Positions 18,613 to 28,369 are shown, counted from the stretch's first letter. The stretch: 64,000 nucleotides of DNA from Oligoflexia bacterium (GCA_019694515.1 JAIBBU010000001.1:124001-188000), one strand, 5' to 3'. Made by a program: numbers and translations. Notes: generated from the sequence alone by a model not told the origin.

Positions 18613-21081
18613 ATGGAAACTCAGAACGGCTTCACCAGCACCGCAGTTAATATTGAAGACGAGATGCGTCAGTCTTATATGGACTACGCCATGAGCGTTA
18701 TTGTCGGGCGCGCGCTGCCCGACGTTCGCGACGGCATGAAGCCGGTGCAGCGCCGAATCCTTTACGCCATGCTGAGCGAAGGACTGGTTTCTAATCGCAA
18801 ACATTCCAAGTGTGCCGGCGTCGTGGGTGAAGTGTTGAAGCGCTTCCATCCGCATGGCGATGCCTCGGTTTATGACGCGTTGGTCAGGCTCGCGCAGCCT
18901 TGGAACCTGCGCTACCCGCTGGTGGACGGGCAGGGCAACTTCGGTTCGATCGACGGTGACCCCCCGGCAGCATACCGCTATACCGAAAGCCGTATGACGG
19001 CAGTCGCTGAGCGTCTGCTGCAGGATATCGATAAGGATACAGTCGATTTTACCCCGAATTTTGATGAGACCACTAACGAGCCCTTAGTATTACCATCGGC
19101 CTTTCCGAATCTGCTGGTAAATGGTGCTGACGGAATTGCAGTCGGCATGGCGACGCATATGCCGCCGCATAACTTGACCGAAGTCATTAACGCTTTGGTG
19201 GCGCTGATTAAGGATCCAAGTTTATCACTCGACAGCTTGATGGAGCTCTTGCCCGGTCCCGACTTCCCGACCGGAGCGATCTTGTACGGCAGCTCCGGCA
19301 TTCGTAGTGCCTATGCCACTGGCAAAGGGGTCATCCGGCTCCGGGCTAAGGTTGAAATAGAGACGATCAAAACCAAGACGCGCGAAGTAGAAGCGATCAT
19401 CGTCACGGAGATTCCATTTCAGGTCAACAAGGCGCGCCTGATCGAGCGCATCGCAGAGCTCGTGAATGAGCGCACGATCGACGGTATCGCGCGACTTAGA
19501 GATGAGTCTGATCGCAAGGGCATGCGCATTGTCATGGAACTTAAGCGCGATGCCACGACCGAAGTGGTGCTTAATCAACTTTTCAAGCTGACTCCGATGC
19601 AGGAGAGCTTTGGCATTATTAACCTCGCAATCGTCGAGGGTCGTCCGGTAGTTTGCACTCTGCCGCAGCTGCTCAATCATTTCGTTGATCATCGCCGCGA
19701 CGTAGTGGTGCGTCGCACGCAGTTCGAACTGCGGCAAGCTGAAGAGCGCATGCATCTCTTGGAGGGATTCAGAATTGCGCTGCTTAATCTGGACGAAGTT
19801 ATTGCGCTGATTAAGGGTTCGCAAACTCCCAAAGAAGCGCGCGAAGGTTTAATCAAGCGTTATGGTCTGACCGAAATTCAAGCTCAAGCGATCCTGGAAC
19901 TGCGTCTGCAGAAACTCACGGGGATGGAGCGTCTGGCAATCGAAAAAGAACATGCCGAGCTGGCCGCGGAGATTCAGAGGCTGAATTCGATCTTGAGTGA
20001 CAGTGCTAAGGTCAACCAGATCATAGTCACTGAGCTCGAAGAGATGCGTGAAAAATTCGGGGACGCACGGCGTACGCAGATCGTCGAAGCCTTAACCGCG
20101 ATCGATGCTGAAGATCTAATTGAAGATGAAGAGATGGTGGTTTCGGTCAGCCATCAGGGCTATATCAAGCGCACGGCAACATCGCTTTATCGCTCCCAAA
20201 AGCGCGGCGGCAAGGGCGTGAACGGCGCGATGGCCAAGGACGAAGATTTTATCGAACATTTGTTCGTCACTTCGACCCTCTCCGATCTGCTGTTCTTCAC
20301 CAACTTGGGCAGGCTCTACTGGCAAAAAGTATGGCAGCTTCCGGAAGCGGGCAGAACTGCGCGGGGCCGAGCTCTGGTAAATCTGCTTTCGCTTAAGGCC
20401 GATGAGCAAATTACCGCTATTTTGCCGGTGCGCGAATTCGCCGAGGGCAAGAATGTCGTGATGTGCACCAGCAATGGTGTGATCAAGAAGGTCGATCTGA
20501 TGGAATTCTCGCGGGCTCGGCGCAGCGGTATTATCGCCTGTACCTTGCGCGAAAACGATCAGCTCTTAGGGGCGCAGCTTTCGTCGGGCAGTGACGACAT
20601 TATTCTGGCGACGAAGGATGGCATGGCGATTCGATTTGACGAGGACCAAGTCCGAGCCATGGGCCGGTCGGCAGCAGGCGTGCGCGGAATTAATCTCGAA
20701 GGTGATGACCGTGTCGTCGGCATGGAGGTGGTTTCCAAGGAAGCTACGGGCGAAGGCTCTGAACTAACGATTCTGACTGTTTGTGAGAACGGTTATGGCA
20801 AGCGATCGCTGGTGTCCGATTACCGGCCGCAAAATCGCGGTGGCAAAGGCTTGATCGATATTAAAACCGACGAACGCAACGGTTCGGTCGTGAGTGTCTC
20901 GATCGTCGATAATAGCTCTGAACTGATGTTGATTACCTCTTCTGGCATGGTGATCCGGTTTAAGGCCAAAGATCTCTCGGTTATCGGCAGAAATACCAAA
21001 GGAGTCAGAGTCATCAATCTGGAGGGTGAAGAGAAGGTCGCCGCAGTGGCCCGTATTAGGGATACCGATTCCGAGGAATAA
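18613..21081 (+). CDS. gyrA: DNA gyrase subunit A
   Basis: 822-aa type IIA topoisomerase subunit that breaks and rejoins DNA with GyrB. The N-terminal DNA-gate domain has RALPDVRDGMKPVQRRILYAM and catalytic Tyr123 in AAYRYTESR. The C-terminal beta-pinwheel carries the GyrA box (SQKRGGKG, about 530-537), separating it from ParC. In the quinolone-binding helix HPHGDASVYDALVR the position equivalent to E. coli Ser83 is Ala84, while the Asp87 equivalent (Asp88) is kept. gpsA starts 2 bases after its stop, so the two are co-transcribed. GyrB is not in the window. Confidence 0.97.
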   Translation: METQNGFTSTAVNIEDEMRQSYMDYAMSVIVGRALPDVRDGMKPVQRRILYAMLSEGLVSNRKHSKCAGVVGEVLKRFHPHGDASVYDALVRLAQPWNLRYPLVDGQGNFGSIDGDPPAAYRYTESRMTAVAERLLQDIDKDTVDFTPNFDETTNEPLVLPSAFPNLLVNGADGIAVGMATHMPPHNLTEVINALVALIKDPSLSLDSLMELLPGPDFPTGAILYGSSGIRSAYATGKGVIRLRAKVEIETIKTKTREVEAIIVTEIPFQVNKARLIERIAELVNERTIDGIARLRDESDRKGMRIVMELKRDATTEVVLNQLFKLTPMQESFGIINLAIVEGRPVVCTLPQLLNHFVDHRRDVVVRRTQFELRQAEERMHLLEGFRIALLNLDEVIALIKGSQTPKEAREGLIKRYGLTEIQAQAILELRLQKLTGMERLAIEKEHAELAAEIQRLNSILSDSAKVNQIIVTELEEMREKFGDARRTQIVEALTAIDAEDLIEDEEMVVSVSHQGYIKRTATSLYRSQKRGGKGVNGAMAKDEDFIEHLFVTSTLSDLLFFTNLGRLYWQKVWQLPEAGRTARGRALVNLLSLKADEQITAILPVREFAEGKNVVMCTSNGVIKKVDLMEFSRARRSGIIACTLRENDQLLGAQLSSGSDDIILATKDGMAIRFDEDQVRAMGRSAAGVRGINLEGDDRVVGMEVVSKEATGEGSELTILTVCENGYGKRSLVSDYRPQNRGGKGLIDIKTDERNGSVVSVSIVDNSSELMLITSSGMVIRFKAKDLSVIGRNTKGVRVINLEGEEKVAAVARIRDTDSEE

Positions 21082-21083
21082 CG

Positions 21084-22076
21084 ATGCGCCGCGTAGCTGT
21101 CCTTGGTCTTGGGAATTGGGGTACTGCGCTTGCTCACCACCTAGCCCGCAAAGGTAACGAGGTCTTAGGTTGGAGCGTGCAGCCTGAAGTTGTCGAGGGC
21201 ATCAACCGCAAACGCCGAAACCCAGTGGCACTTTCCGATTTCGAATTGAGCCCAAGTTTCAAAGCCACGCTCAATTTAGAGGAGACGTTTGATTACGATT
21301 ACGTGGTCATGGTCCTGCCTTCGCGGGCATTAGATGATGTCGTCCCGCGGCTGAAGCTCAATCCCTCCACGATCCTTGTAAGTGCGATCAAGGGCATGGA
21401 GCTGAAGCATCTGATGACGCCGCTCCAGTTTGCAGAGAAATATTTGCCCACTCCGGTGCGGATGGCCGTGCTCTCCGGACCCAGTTTTGCCCGGGATATT
21501 GTGGCTCAACGTCCCTCCGGAGTCGTAGCGGCCTCGAAGCAGGAAGAGGTGGCATTGGCAGTCGCAGAACTTTTTACCAGCGACTGCATGAAGGTTTATA
21601 TTTCTACCGATCCGTTGGGCGTTGAGCTGGGTGGCATCGTCAAGAATATCGTTGCCATCGCGGCCGGGGTTTCCGATGGTCTGGGCCTGGGAGATTCGGC
21701 CCGTGCTGGATTAATTACGCGGGGACTCGCCGAAATGGTGCGCTTTGCCGAGGCCTTCGGTGCGCATCGCATGACGCTCTTCGGACTCTCGGGATTGGGC
21801 GATTTAGCAATGACAGCATCCTCTGATCTGAGCCGGAATAGAACGGTGGGTATCCGCTTAGGACAGGGTGAACTCTTACCTGATATCGTGAAAAGTTTGG
21901 GGTCGGTAGCGGAAGGGGTAGTAACGGCTCCGCTCATTCTGGAGCTCGCTAAGAAGCACGGAATAGAGATGCCGATCACCTATCATGTGGTCGAGCTGGT
22001 AGAAGGGCGCGATTCTCCCACGAATATGGTCAAAGCCCTGATTGGCCGTCCAATTAAGCGCGAGTTCACTGTATAG
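21084..22076 (+). CDS. gpsA: Glycerol-3-phosphate dehydrogenase [NAD(P)+]
   Basis: 330-aa cytosolic enzyme reducing dihydroxyacetone phosphate to sn-glycerol-3-phosphate for phospholipid synthesis. The Rossmann motif VLGLGNWGTALA is at about 5-16. VSAIKGMEL, VLSGPSFARDI and GVELGGIVKNIVAIAAGVSDGL (key catalytic Lys in GIVKN, about 188) are the conserved family blocks. TSDLSRNRTVG-like SSDLSRNRTVG near 250 binds substrate. Length is standard. It starts 2 bases after gyrA, an arrangement implying coupled translation. Confidence 0.96.
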   Translation: MRRVAVLGLGNWGTALAHHLARKGNEVLGWSVQPEVVEGINRKRRNPVALSDFELSPSFKATLNLEETFDYDYVVMVLPSRALDDVVPRLKLNPSTILVSAIKGMELKHLMTPLQFAEKYLPTPVRMAVLSGPSFARDIVAQRPSGVVAASKQEEVALAVAELFTSDCMKVYISTDPLGVELGGIVKNIVAIAAGVSDGLGLGDSARAGLITRGLAEMVRFAEAFGAHRMTLFGLSGLGDLAMTASSDLSRNRTVGIRLGQGELLPDIVKSLGSVAEGVVTAPLILELAKKHGIEMPITYHVVELVEGRDSPTNMVKALIGRPIKREFTV

Positions 22077-22207
22077 AATATAGGGTGGGTAGCCGGTCGA
22101 CGTCCCGGGGTAGGTTGACGGAACTCAAAATACTAATTAACAATTGCTTTTACGCCTGCTTACGGCAACCGTTTCGGCTGACAAATTAAGTTTAAAGCAT
22201 CCAGATA

Positions 22208-23110
22208 ATGCCCAGTATTGTTAGAGCACGCGCATCCAAGAGTTGTACGCCGATGTTATCGATCCCTTTGGCTGCGGCATTGATCAAACCCCGCATTGGT
22301 ATGATGGTCGTGATCTCCACACTATTGGGGTATCTCCTTGCGGGGGGCAGTATCTGGGATTGGCAGCTAGTGATCTTCACGTTAGTTGGGACAGCGCTTA
22401 GCTGTTCGGGCGCTTCTACCCTTAATAATTATCTGGAGCGCGACGTTGATAGTCTAATGCGCCGTACCTGTGGACGGCCGCTGCCGAAGGGCAAAGTCGC
22501 TCCAGCCGATGCGCTGTCTTTTGGCATTATTTTAGTGCTTTCAGGCGTGGTGATGTTGGCATGGTTGGTTAATCTGCTGACAGGATTCCTGGCGCTGCTA
22601 ACTTGCTTTTTATATGTCTTGGTATACACACCGCTCAAACGTAAAACCTGGCTCAACACGATTATCGGTGCAATCCCCGGAGCTATTCCGCCACTCGGGG
22701 GTTGGGCTGCCGCAACCGATTCTCTAGGCATGGGGGTCTGGATACTCTTTCTGATCATGTTTCTGTGGCAGCATCCGCACTTCTACGCGATCGCCTGGAT
22801 GTATCGAGAAGATTACGCGCGCGGCGGGTTTAAAATGCTGCCGGTCGTGGAGCCCGATGGCCGAAGCACCTTTCGCCAAATCGTGCTGTTTTCAGTCGCC
22901 TTGATTCTAGTTTCGTTATTGCCCGCGTTGTACGGATCGCAGGGCTTGATCTACACCCTAGGCGCACTGATCGGCGGTGGCTTAACCCTCTACTATGGAT
23001 TAATCCTGCGCAAATCGGCCTCTGAATTTGATGCCCGCAGTTTAATGCGGGCCACGCTGCTTTATTTCCCGATCTTGCTAGTCTGCGTTATCCTAGAATC
23101 TGCCGTATAG
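22208..23110 (+). CDS. ctaB: Protoheme IX farnesyltransferase (heme o synthase)
   Basis: 300-aa polytopic UbiA-family prenyltransferase that attaches a farnesyl group to heme b, giving heme o for terminal oxidases. The first Asp-rich motif is NNYLERDVDSLMRRT (about 77-91), with N77, D84 and D86, followed by RPLPKGK. The second site is MYREDYARGGFKML (about 199-212), also a family hallmark. About nine transmembrane helices are apparent. Next to sco1 (36 bases), this marks an oxidase-assembly pair. The oxidase subunits are not in the window. Confidence 0.95.
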   Translation: MPSIVRARASKSCTPMLSIPLAAALIKPRIGMMVVISTLLGYLLAGGSIWDWQLVIFTLVGTALSCSGASTLNNYLERDVDSLMRRTCGRPLPKGKVAPADALSFGIILVLSGVVMLAWLVNLLTGFLALLTCFLYVLVYTPLKRKTWLNTIIGAIPGAIPPLGGWAAATDSLGMGVWILFLIMFLWQHPHFYAIAWMYREDYARGGFKMLPVVEPDGRSTFRQIVLFSVALILVSLLPALYGSQGLIYTLGALIGGGLTLYYGLILRKSASEFDARSLMRATLLYFPILLVCVILESAV

Positions 23111-23145
23111 ACCGGGAGCGGCGGATTTAACCTTAACATTTTTGT

Positions 23146-23700
23146 ATGCGTAGCTTGATCCTGATTGCTGTGAGCGCGGCCTTCCTGCTGCTCGCAGGGT
23201 ATACTCTTACCCGGCCTGAAGCTCCGCCGGTATTTGGGCAGGTACCGGACTTCAGTCTGATGAATTTTGACGGCATGGAGCTGACTAAAGCTTCGCTGGC
23301 GCAGAAGAATTGGCTGATAAATTTCTTTTTTACTTCCTGTCCGAAGATCTGTCCGGCGACAAGCGCCCGGTTAAGGGAACTCGCTGAAGAAATGCGAACG
23401 CGTCCAGATTTTGCAATTCTCTCAATCAGCGTCGATCCAGAAAGAGACGATCTTGCAGCGCTGAATGCCTATCACGCGCGTTTTGCTCCGGCAGATGTTG
23501 TCTGGAACTTTGCCCGGGCTGATGCGGGGAGAATAGAAGCACTTGAGCACGGATTGATGGTCGAGGGGGGAGATTCTGCGGAGCTACACAGTGGGCGAAT
23601 TATCTTGATTGATAAGCTTGGTCAGATCCGGGGATATTTCCGTGCGGAGGATCAGGAAGACCTGGAAACTCTCAGAGATATTTTGCCACGGCTGGATTAG
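23146..23700 (+). CDS. SCO1/SenC family copper chaperone
   Basis: 184-aa thioredoxin-fold protein with one N-terminal membrane anchor or signal (about 3-22). The CxxxC copper site is FTSCPKICPATS (about 63-74) and the distal histidine lies in ELHSGRIILID (about 145-155). These are the metal ligands used to load CuA of cytochrome c oxidase. It faces the periplasm and follows ctaB by 36 bases, so oxidase assembly is the likely role. Some family members act mainly as thiol reductases. Confidence 0.93.
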   Translation: MRSLILIAVSAAFLLLAGYTLTRPEAPPVFGQVPDFSLMNFDGMELTKASLAQKNWLINFFFTSCPKICPATSARLRELAEEMRTRPDFAILSISVDPERDDLAALNAYHARFAPADVVWNFARADAGRIEALEHGLMVEGGDSAELHSGRIILIDKLGQIRGYFRAEDQEDLETLRDILPRLD

Positions 23701-23702
23701 CG

Positions 23703-24056
23703 CTACCAGCTAAGCTTCACTCCGACGCCCGCATGGGCCGCCTTGGATAACCCCGAAACTCCACCCCTCAGACTGATCTCCTTAATCGATGCGCCACGTA
23801 TCTGAACCGTACGCAAATCATATCCAAGTGAGGTCACGTCGGTAAATACTTCGCTGTCTTCAACGACGTCCTCTAGGCACTGTCCGCTTTCGTTACACAG
23901 GGAGCCCATTGCGGAGGAACGATTGATAGTATGGTTTAGAATCGTGGCGCTTAACGACCTTGGACTAATAGCGGCGCTCGGATGATCCAGCTCTGCCTGC
24001 GATAGGCGTGGAACCAGACAGAGTATAAACAACAGCGAAGAGGTGATCTGGCGCAT
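23703..24056 (-). CDS. Hypothetical secreted protein, 117 aa
   Basis: Unrecognised protein with a Sec-type signal peptide (positive MRQ, hydrophobic SSLLFILCLVPRL, likely cut after SQA near residue 21). The mature part is about 95 residues with two cysteines (SLCNESGQCLED), suggesting a disulfide in the periplasm. It converges with the SCO1 gene, two bases separating the stops. No good Shine-Dalgarno sequence precedes the ATG. Small and without recognised homologues, so a moderate chance of not being real remains. Confidence 0.5.
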   Translation of the reverse strand: MRQITSSLLFILCLVPRLSQAELDHPSAAISPRSLSATILNHTINRSSAMGSLCNESGQCLEDVVEDSEVFTDVTSLGYDLRTVQIRGASIKEISLRGGVSGLSKAAHAGVGVKLSW

Positions 24057-24247
24057 GCTTTTTCGATAAAATTTGATCTGGGGAATTACTACGATCGTTT
24101 AGGGCGAATGCTTGACTGCTTAGCGCGCCCAAGTCGCGAGGCAGCTTAAATTCTGCGCTATGCGTAGAGCGCTGTAAGCAAATTTCGCAAACCCCTGTGG
24201 GTGATATTCCTTTATACTGCGCAGGTTCGATGCTATGGTGCGCGCGC

Positions 24248-26137
24248 ATGAGCGCAGGCAGCCCCTATAAAATCAATCGAGAAAACTTCAAAGTGGCGTT
24301 CGCGCTCTTCGTGCTCGCCGCCACGATCAGGCTGTTTGATATCCATCATGCGGCTATCGTCCCAGATGAAAGATTGTGGCTTTCCAGGTCTTCCCGAATA
24401 TTGACCCGGCTGCATGCCGATCCGGATGACGCCACTTCACATATGGTACAGCCCGGCTTAACTCCGGCCCTAGTCATGGCAGCCGGAGAGTTTGCAGCAC
24501 ATCGATTCAACGCGTTACTTCGGCTAAGCTTTGAAGATCGATTTCATATCTCCGATCTTGATGCCGCAAGATCGGCAAATGCGCTCTTTTCCTCCTTGGC
24601 ATCGCCAGCGCTGTACTTGTTGGCCGCCGATCTAGTTACACCATTCGCAGCGCTGCTAGCCGGCGTCCTGGTCGCGCTGGACTCGGATTTGATCGGAGTC
24701 GCACGCTGGGCGCACCTGGATAGTGTCATGACCGTTGTAGTGCTGATCTCGGCATTGCTTTATCTGCAGGCGGTCAAACGCGGAGATTGGCGGTTAAAAG
24801 CGCTAAGCGGCGTTTTTTGGGGGTTAAGTATTCTTAGTAAGCCGACCGCAGGAGCTCTAGTCGTGTGTTTTCTGGTGTATCGTGGGCTTCGCTATCTATT
24901 GGTTCGAGAATATACCCGGGGCTCTGAACGAACGCTTCTTAGCTGGAGCGACATCTGGGCCGTTTTGATTGGACATCTAACCTTTGCCGTTCTGCACACC
25001 GGTATTTGGCACCGCAATCAGGAATTTCTCCAAAAACACCCGATTTGGCATCCCTCGATCGACTATGCCTTTATGTTTTCCCGCTTTCTTCACCGCCATG
25101 CGGTGATTGTGATTCCGATTCTTATCTTGTGCGGGCTCGCGGTCTGGTGCCTGCTGCGACGTGGATCGACTCGCCTAAGCTATCACCTCGCAGCAGGGCT
25201 CTCTGTGGTGAGCAGTGTGTCTCTGTTGATGACGATCTCTCCGGCGGTGAGTGAAAATCTTGTACGCTATTGGGTATGGGCGGCGGGCCTTTCGCATATG
25301 CAGGACGTGGTATGGGCTACAAATGCGTTACGTGAAAATCATCTTACCTACGGTTACTGGTCGCTAGTCTGGACGCAGCTGCCGGTTGTGGTTAGCGGGA
25401 CGTTTCTAGTGTTTGTGATTTGGTCCGCTATCGGCGCTCTTCGAACGCGTAGTGAACAGCACTGCTATAATTTGTTCTTCGGATTAACTCCGATCCTCTG
25501 GCTGCTGCTGGTTGGTTCGGCTAACAAGCAAAATTGGCGCTATGCCTTGCCGATCTTGCCGCTGGTTTATCTGAGCAGTGCGGCCCTGGTTGGAATGCTA
25601 GTTGGATCCCGACTTAAGTCTCGCCGCCAAGAATATATCGCCATAATTTGTGCTGGTATGATGCTATTGGTTTACAGCGCCCAAAATGCTCCGCATTACT
25701 TCCTATTCAGAACCAGCTTGTCAGGCGGATTAGCAGGAGCTGTCGCCCGGTCAGAGCCTATCCCGGACTTTGCCGATGAAACTTTGATCGCCCAGATTAA
25801 TCGCTTTGCGGCGGCGCAGCGTGCTCCGATCTCGATCTGGACAGGCGGCGATACTGAGATCCTGCGGATGGCGGCGAAGCGTTATGATAGCGAGGTCAGT
25901 CAACGACTACGCTTTGGCGCAAGGTCGATCGATGGCGCCGATTTTGCTTTGTTCTTCCCCAATTCGCTGAACCGGGCCGCTAGCGAGGAAAATCTACGCA
26001 TTCTTTTCCCAGTCCCGGTACTGGCCTACACATTTAGAGAGGTGCCGTTGATTAAGCTCTTTAGGGTTCGGACTAGGGCTACCAATTCAGAACTTAGTCC
26101 GGCAGCACTCCAGCCGGTTGACAGCTCAGCCGATTAA
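24248..26137 (+). CDS. GT39-type membrane glycosyltransferase
   Basis: 629-aa polytopic protein of the PMT/ArnT (GT-C) superfamily, which transfers sugars from polyprenyl-phosphate donors at the periplasmic face. After the first helix the loop contains HHAAIVPDERLW, the acidic DE pair expected for metal and acceptor contacts. About ten to twelve transmembrane helices follow, then a soluble C-terminal domain (about 530-629). ATG 24248 is preferred; longer forms from 24197 add residues with no fold support. A TATACT box lies at 24213-24218. The GH5 gene starts 6 bases after its stop, so both form an operon. Acceptor unknown. A second GT39 lies at 38091. Confidence 0.82.
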   Translation: MSAGSPYKINRENFKVAFALFVLAATIRLFDIHHAAIVPDERLWLSRSSRILTRLHADPDDATSHMVQPGLTPALVMAAGEFAAHRFNALLRLSFEDRFHISDLDAARSANALFSSLASPALYLLAADLVTPFAALLAGVLVALDSDLIGVARWAHLDSVMTVVVLISALLYLQAVKRGDWRLKALSGVFWGLSILSKPTAGALVVCFLVYRGLRYLLVREYTRGSERTLLSWSDIWAVLIGHLTFAVLHTGIWHRNQEFLQKHPIWHPSIDYAFMFSRFLHRHAVIVIPILILCGLAVWCLLRRGSTRLSYHLAAGLSVVSSVSLLMTISPAVSENLVRYWVWAAGLSHMQDVVWATNALRENHLTYGYWSLVWTQLPVVVSGTFLVFVIWSAIGALRTRSEQHCYNLFFGLTPILWLLLVGSANKQNWRYALPILPLVYLSSAALVGMLVGSRLKSRRQEYIAIICAGMMLLVYSAQNAPHYFLFRTSLSGGLAGAVARSEPIPDFADETLIAQINRFAAAQRAPISIWTGGDTEILRMAAKRYDSEVSQRLRFGARSIDGADFALFFPNSLNRAASEENLRILFPVPVLAYTFREVPLIKLFRVRTRATNSELSPAALQPVDSSAD

Positions 26138-26143
26138 TAAAAG

Positions 26144-27169
26144 ATGATAAGAGCCTTACTCAGAAACCTCGGCCTGCTGCTGCTATTAGCGATGCTGCCC
26201 TACGTCGCAGCTGCGCAAACTGCACTACGGGGCGTTAATGTCGGTCCAACCTTAACCGCCGGGGATATCGCAACCTTGGCCGAATGGAAGGTCAACTTAG
26301 TGCGCTTCAATCTTGTCTGGACCGAGGAAGCTGACAGCGCCGACCTGGCCAGCTACAATCAATGGCTGAATTCAAACCTGGAGATTCTCGATGCGTTGCT
26401 GCCAGTCTTTGAAGCCCATCATATCAAGGTGCTCCTAAACCTTCACACTCCGCCGGGCGGTTTCTACACTCGGAAGGGCTTGCCTCAACACCGTCTTTTT
26501 CGAGAAACGTGGGCACAGGATGCCTTCGATGATACTTGGCAAACTTTGGTCGCTCGTTACGCGGCTAACGCCACGATCTGGGGGTATGACGTGCTGAACG
26601 AACCGGCTGAGGGTAAACCTGCCGCCGGGCTGAAAACCTGGAAGGAATTGGTAGCGGAGGTCGCGGCTCAAATACGGGCGTCAGACTCGATTCATACGAT
26701 CGTGATTGAACCCCCTTACGGCGATCAGGCGCGCTTTGGAGCAATCGACAAGGTGCCGGTTGAGAATGTGGTCTACAGCTTTCACATGTATTTCCCTTTG
26801 GCTTTTCTGCAACAGGGATTATACGGCCGACCGATTAAGTTTAATTATCCGGCCAAGGGTTGGAATAAGCGCAAGCTCGCGAACAATATGAAGCGAGCGC
26901 TGGCGTTTTCGGAAAAGAATGGCGTGCGCATTTACGTGGGTGAATTTAGTGCGATACGTTGGGCACCCAAGAACAGTGCCTACCGCTATCTTCGCGATCT
27001 TATTCCGCTGCTCGAGGAGCGCGGATGGGATTGGACCTACCACGCGTTTCGTGAAGCGGATGCCTGGAGCGTGGAACACGATACCAACAAGCGGCACAAG
27101 GATCCGGTGCAAACTCTGACCGATCGCGCGCAGCTCCTAATCTCGTACTTTGCTAAAAATTTATTCTAA
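26144..27169 (+). CDS. Secreted glycoside hydrolase, GH5 (cellulase) type
   Basis: 341-aa exported hydrolase. A signal peptide (hydrophobic LGLLLLLAMLPYVAA, likely cut at AAAQ-TAL near residue 25) precedes a TIM barrel. The acid/base Glu is in GYDVLNEPAE (about 148-157), the NEP signature of GH5. The nucleophile Glu is in IYVGEFSAIRW (about 263-273). VYSFHMYFP and WDWTYHAFREADAW carry further cleft residues. It follows the GT39 gene by 6 bases, hinting at a shared job on an exported glycan. That link is inference. Substrate is not predictable. Confidence 0.88.
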   Translation: MIRALLRNLGLLLLLAMLPYVAAAQTALRGVNVGPTLTAGDIATLAEWKVNLVRFNLVWTEEADSADLASYNQWLNSNLEILDALLPVFEAHHIKVLLNLHTPPGGFYTRKGLPQHRLFRETWAQDAFDDTWQTLVARYAANATIWGYDVLNEPAEGKPAAGLKTWKELVAEVAAQIRASDSIHTIVIEPPYGDQARFGAIDKVPVENVVYSFHMYFPLAFLQQGLYGRPIKFNYPAKGWNKRKLANNMKRALAFSEKNGVRIYVGEFSAIRWAPKNSAYRYLRDLIPLLEERGWDWTYHAFREADAWSVEHDTNKRHKDPVQTLTDRAQLLISYFAKNLF

Positions 27170-27228
27170 CGGGCGCAGCGCGGTAGTGCGCTAACACAGT
27201 GGCGCGGCCAGTTAACCCAGCAGCCACT

Positions 27229-27693
27229 CTAATCTCTAATTATCCGCTCGATCTCCTCAGCCACCGAAGGATCAACATCGTCATTTATCTGCTCCGCTTC
27301 GCTCCCGGGTTGTCGGGCGCGTCGCAGCCAGAACACGATCGCTCCGATTCCAAACAGGACGAAGATCGCTGGTACAAGATAGGCCGCGGCACCGAAGCCC
27401 GAGAAGCCTGGCGCAGCGCGGAGCTTGTCGCCGTACTTGGTCACTAATGCCTTGATGATTTGATCGGAACTCTCCCCGCTTGCTAATTGTTCCCGGATAC
27501 GATGCTTTAGTTCAGCCGCATCCGGACTGGGACAATCGTTGAGCAGCCGCCCCGGGCAAAAGGGGCTCATTACGGTTGAATAGATCTGATGGGCGGTTTG
27601 ATCGCTGGCTGCGTCGCTCTGCGCAAATACGAGCTGAGTCGTACTAACCACCAAACAAATCGCAATCAGTACCCCGTAAAATCTAAACCCCAT
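27229..27693 (-). CDS. ccmH: CcmH-like cytochrome c biogenesis protein
   Basis: 154-aa membrane protein of the CcmH/CycL/NrfF family, which helps present apocytochrome c for heme ligation in the periplasm. A signal peptide or anchor (about 6-24) is followed by the redox domain with SPFCPGRLLNDCPS and the helix LKHRIREQLASGESSDQII...YGD. A transmembrane helix follows at about 107-127. The cysteine motif is CPGRLLNDC, a spaced variant of the usual LRCxxC. ATG 27693 is chosen because GGAG lies 6 bases upstream; it overlaps the pyrE end by 11 bases. No other ccm gene is nearby. Confidence 0.82.
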   Translation of the reverse strand: MGFRFYGVLIAICLVVSTTQLVFAQSDAASDQTAHQIYSTVMSPFCPGRLLNDCPSPDAAELKHRIREQLASGESSDQIIKALVTKYGDKLRAAPGFSGFGAAAYLVPAIFVLFGIGAIVFWLRRARQPGSEAEQINDDVDPSVAEEIERIIRD

Positions 27694-28369
27694 AATGCTC
27701 CAGGTAATTCGAGATTCTTCCGTGCAAATCGTCATCGAGCACGAACCCGGAAGTGTTGTTGGTAGATAAGTAGCTCACAATCTGATGAACGTTTACAATC
27801 GGAAAGATGTCGATATTCAACGTTGTACGAGCTTCGTCCAGCGCTGAAAGAGCCCCTGTGCCCCGTTCGCAGCGATCAACCGCAATTACTACTCCAGTCA
27901 GTTTCGCTCCTAGCTCCCCCACTAGATAGGGGACGGTTTGTCGTAAGGTTGTCCCGGCAGTGATTACATCCTCGACCAGCAGCACCCGCGCTCCGGGCTT
28001 GATCGGATAGCCCACGATTTTGCCGCCATCCCCGTGGTCCTTCTCCTCCTTGCGGTCGAACGAGAACCCTTTGTTCTTACCGAAGAGCACCCATAAAGCC
28101 TGCGCCACCGAAACCGCGAGGGGTATGCCTTTGTAAGCCGGGCCAAAAACTAGATCGAAGTCGGACTTCAAGGTGTGTTCGATATGCCGGGCATAAAACT
28201 GGCCGAGTGCCTGGATTTTTTTCGCGTCGTTAAACTTTCCGGTATTGATAAAGTAGGGGGCCTGCCGACCCGACTTTAATTTAAAATCGCCAAAAAGCAG
28301 CGCCTGGCTTTCGATCATGAAATCAACAAATTGACACTGATTGTCGGTGAGCGGGGGTGATGCGGTCAT
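27683..28369 (-). CDS. pyrE: Orotate phosphoribosyltransferase
   Basis: 228-aa pyrimidine enzyme that joins orotate to PRPP, giving OMP. LKSGRQAPYFINTGKF near 32-47 is the orotate-binding segment, and FGPAYKGIPLAVSVA (about 75-89) is also conserved. The PRPP motif VLLVEDVITAGTTLRQT is at about 129-145, with the acidic ED pair and TAGTT loop. Length is typical of the longer PyrE class. It is upstream of and overlaps ccmH. A 200-base gap precedes the divergent kinase gene and probably holds promoters for both. Confidence 0.96.
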   Translation of the reverse strand: MTASPPLTDNQCQFVDFMIESQALLFGDFKLKSGRQAPYFINTGKFNDAKKIQALGQFYARHIEHTLKSDFDLVFGPAYKGIPLAVSVAQALWVLFGKNKGFSFDRKEEKDHGDGGKIVGYPIKPGARVLLVEDVITAGTTLRQTVPYLVGELGAKLTGVVIAVDRCERGTGALSALDEARTTLNIDIFPIVNVHQIVSYLSTNNTSGFVLDDDLHGRISNYLEHYGV

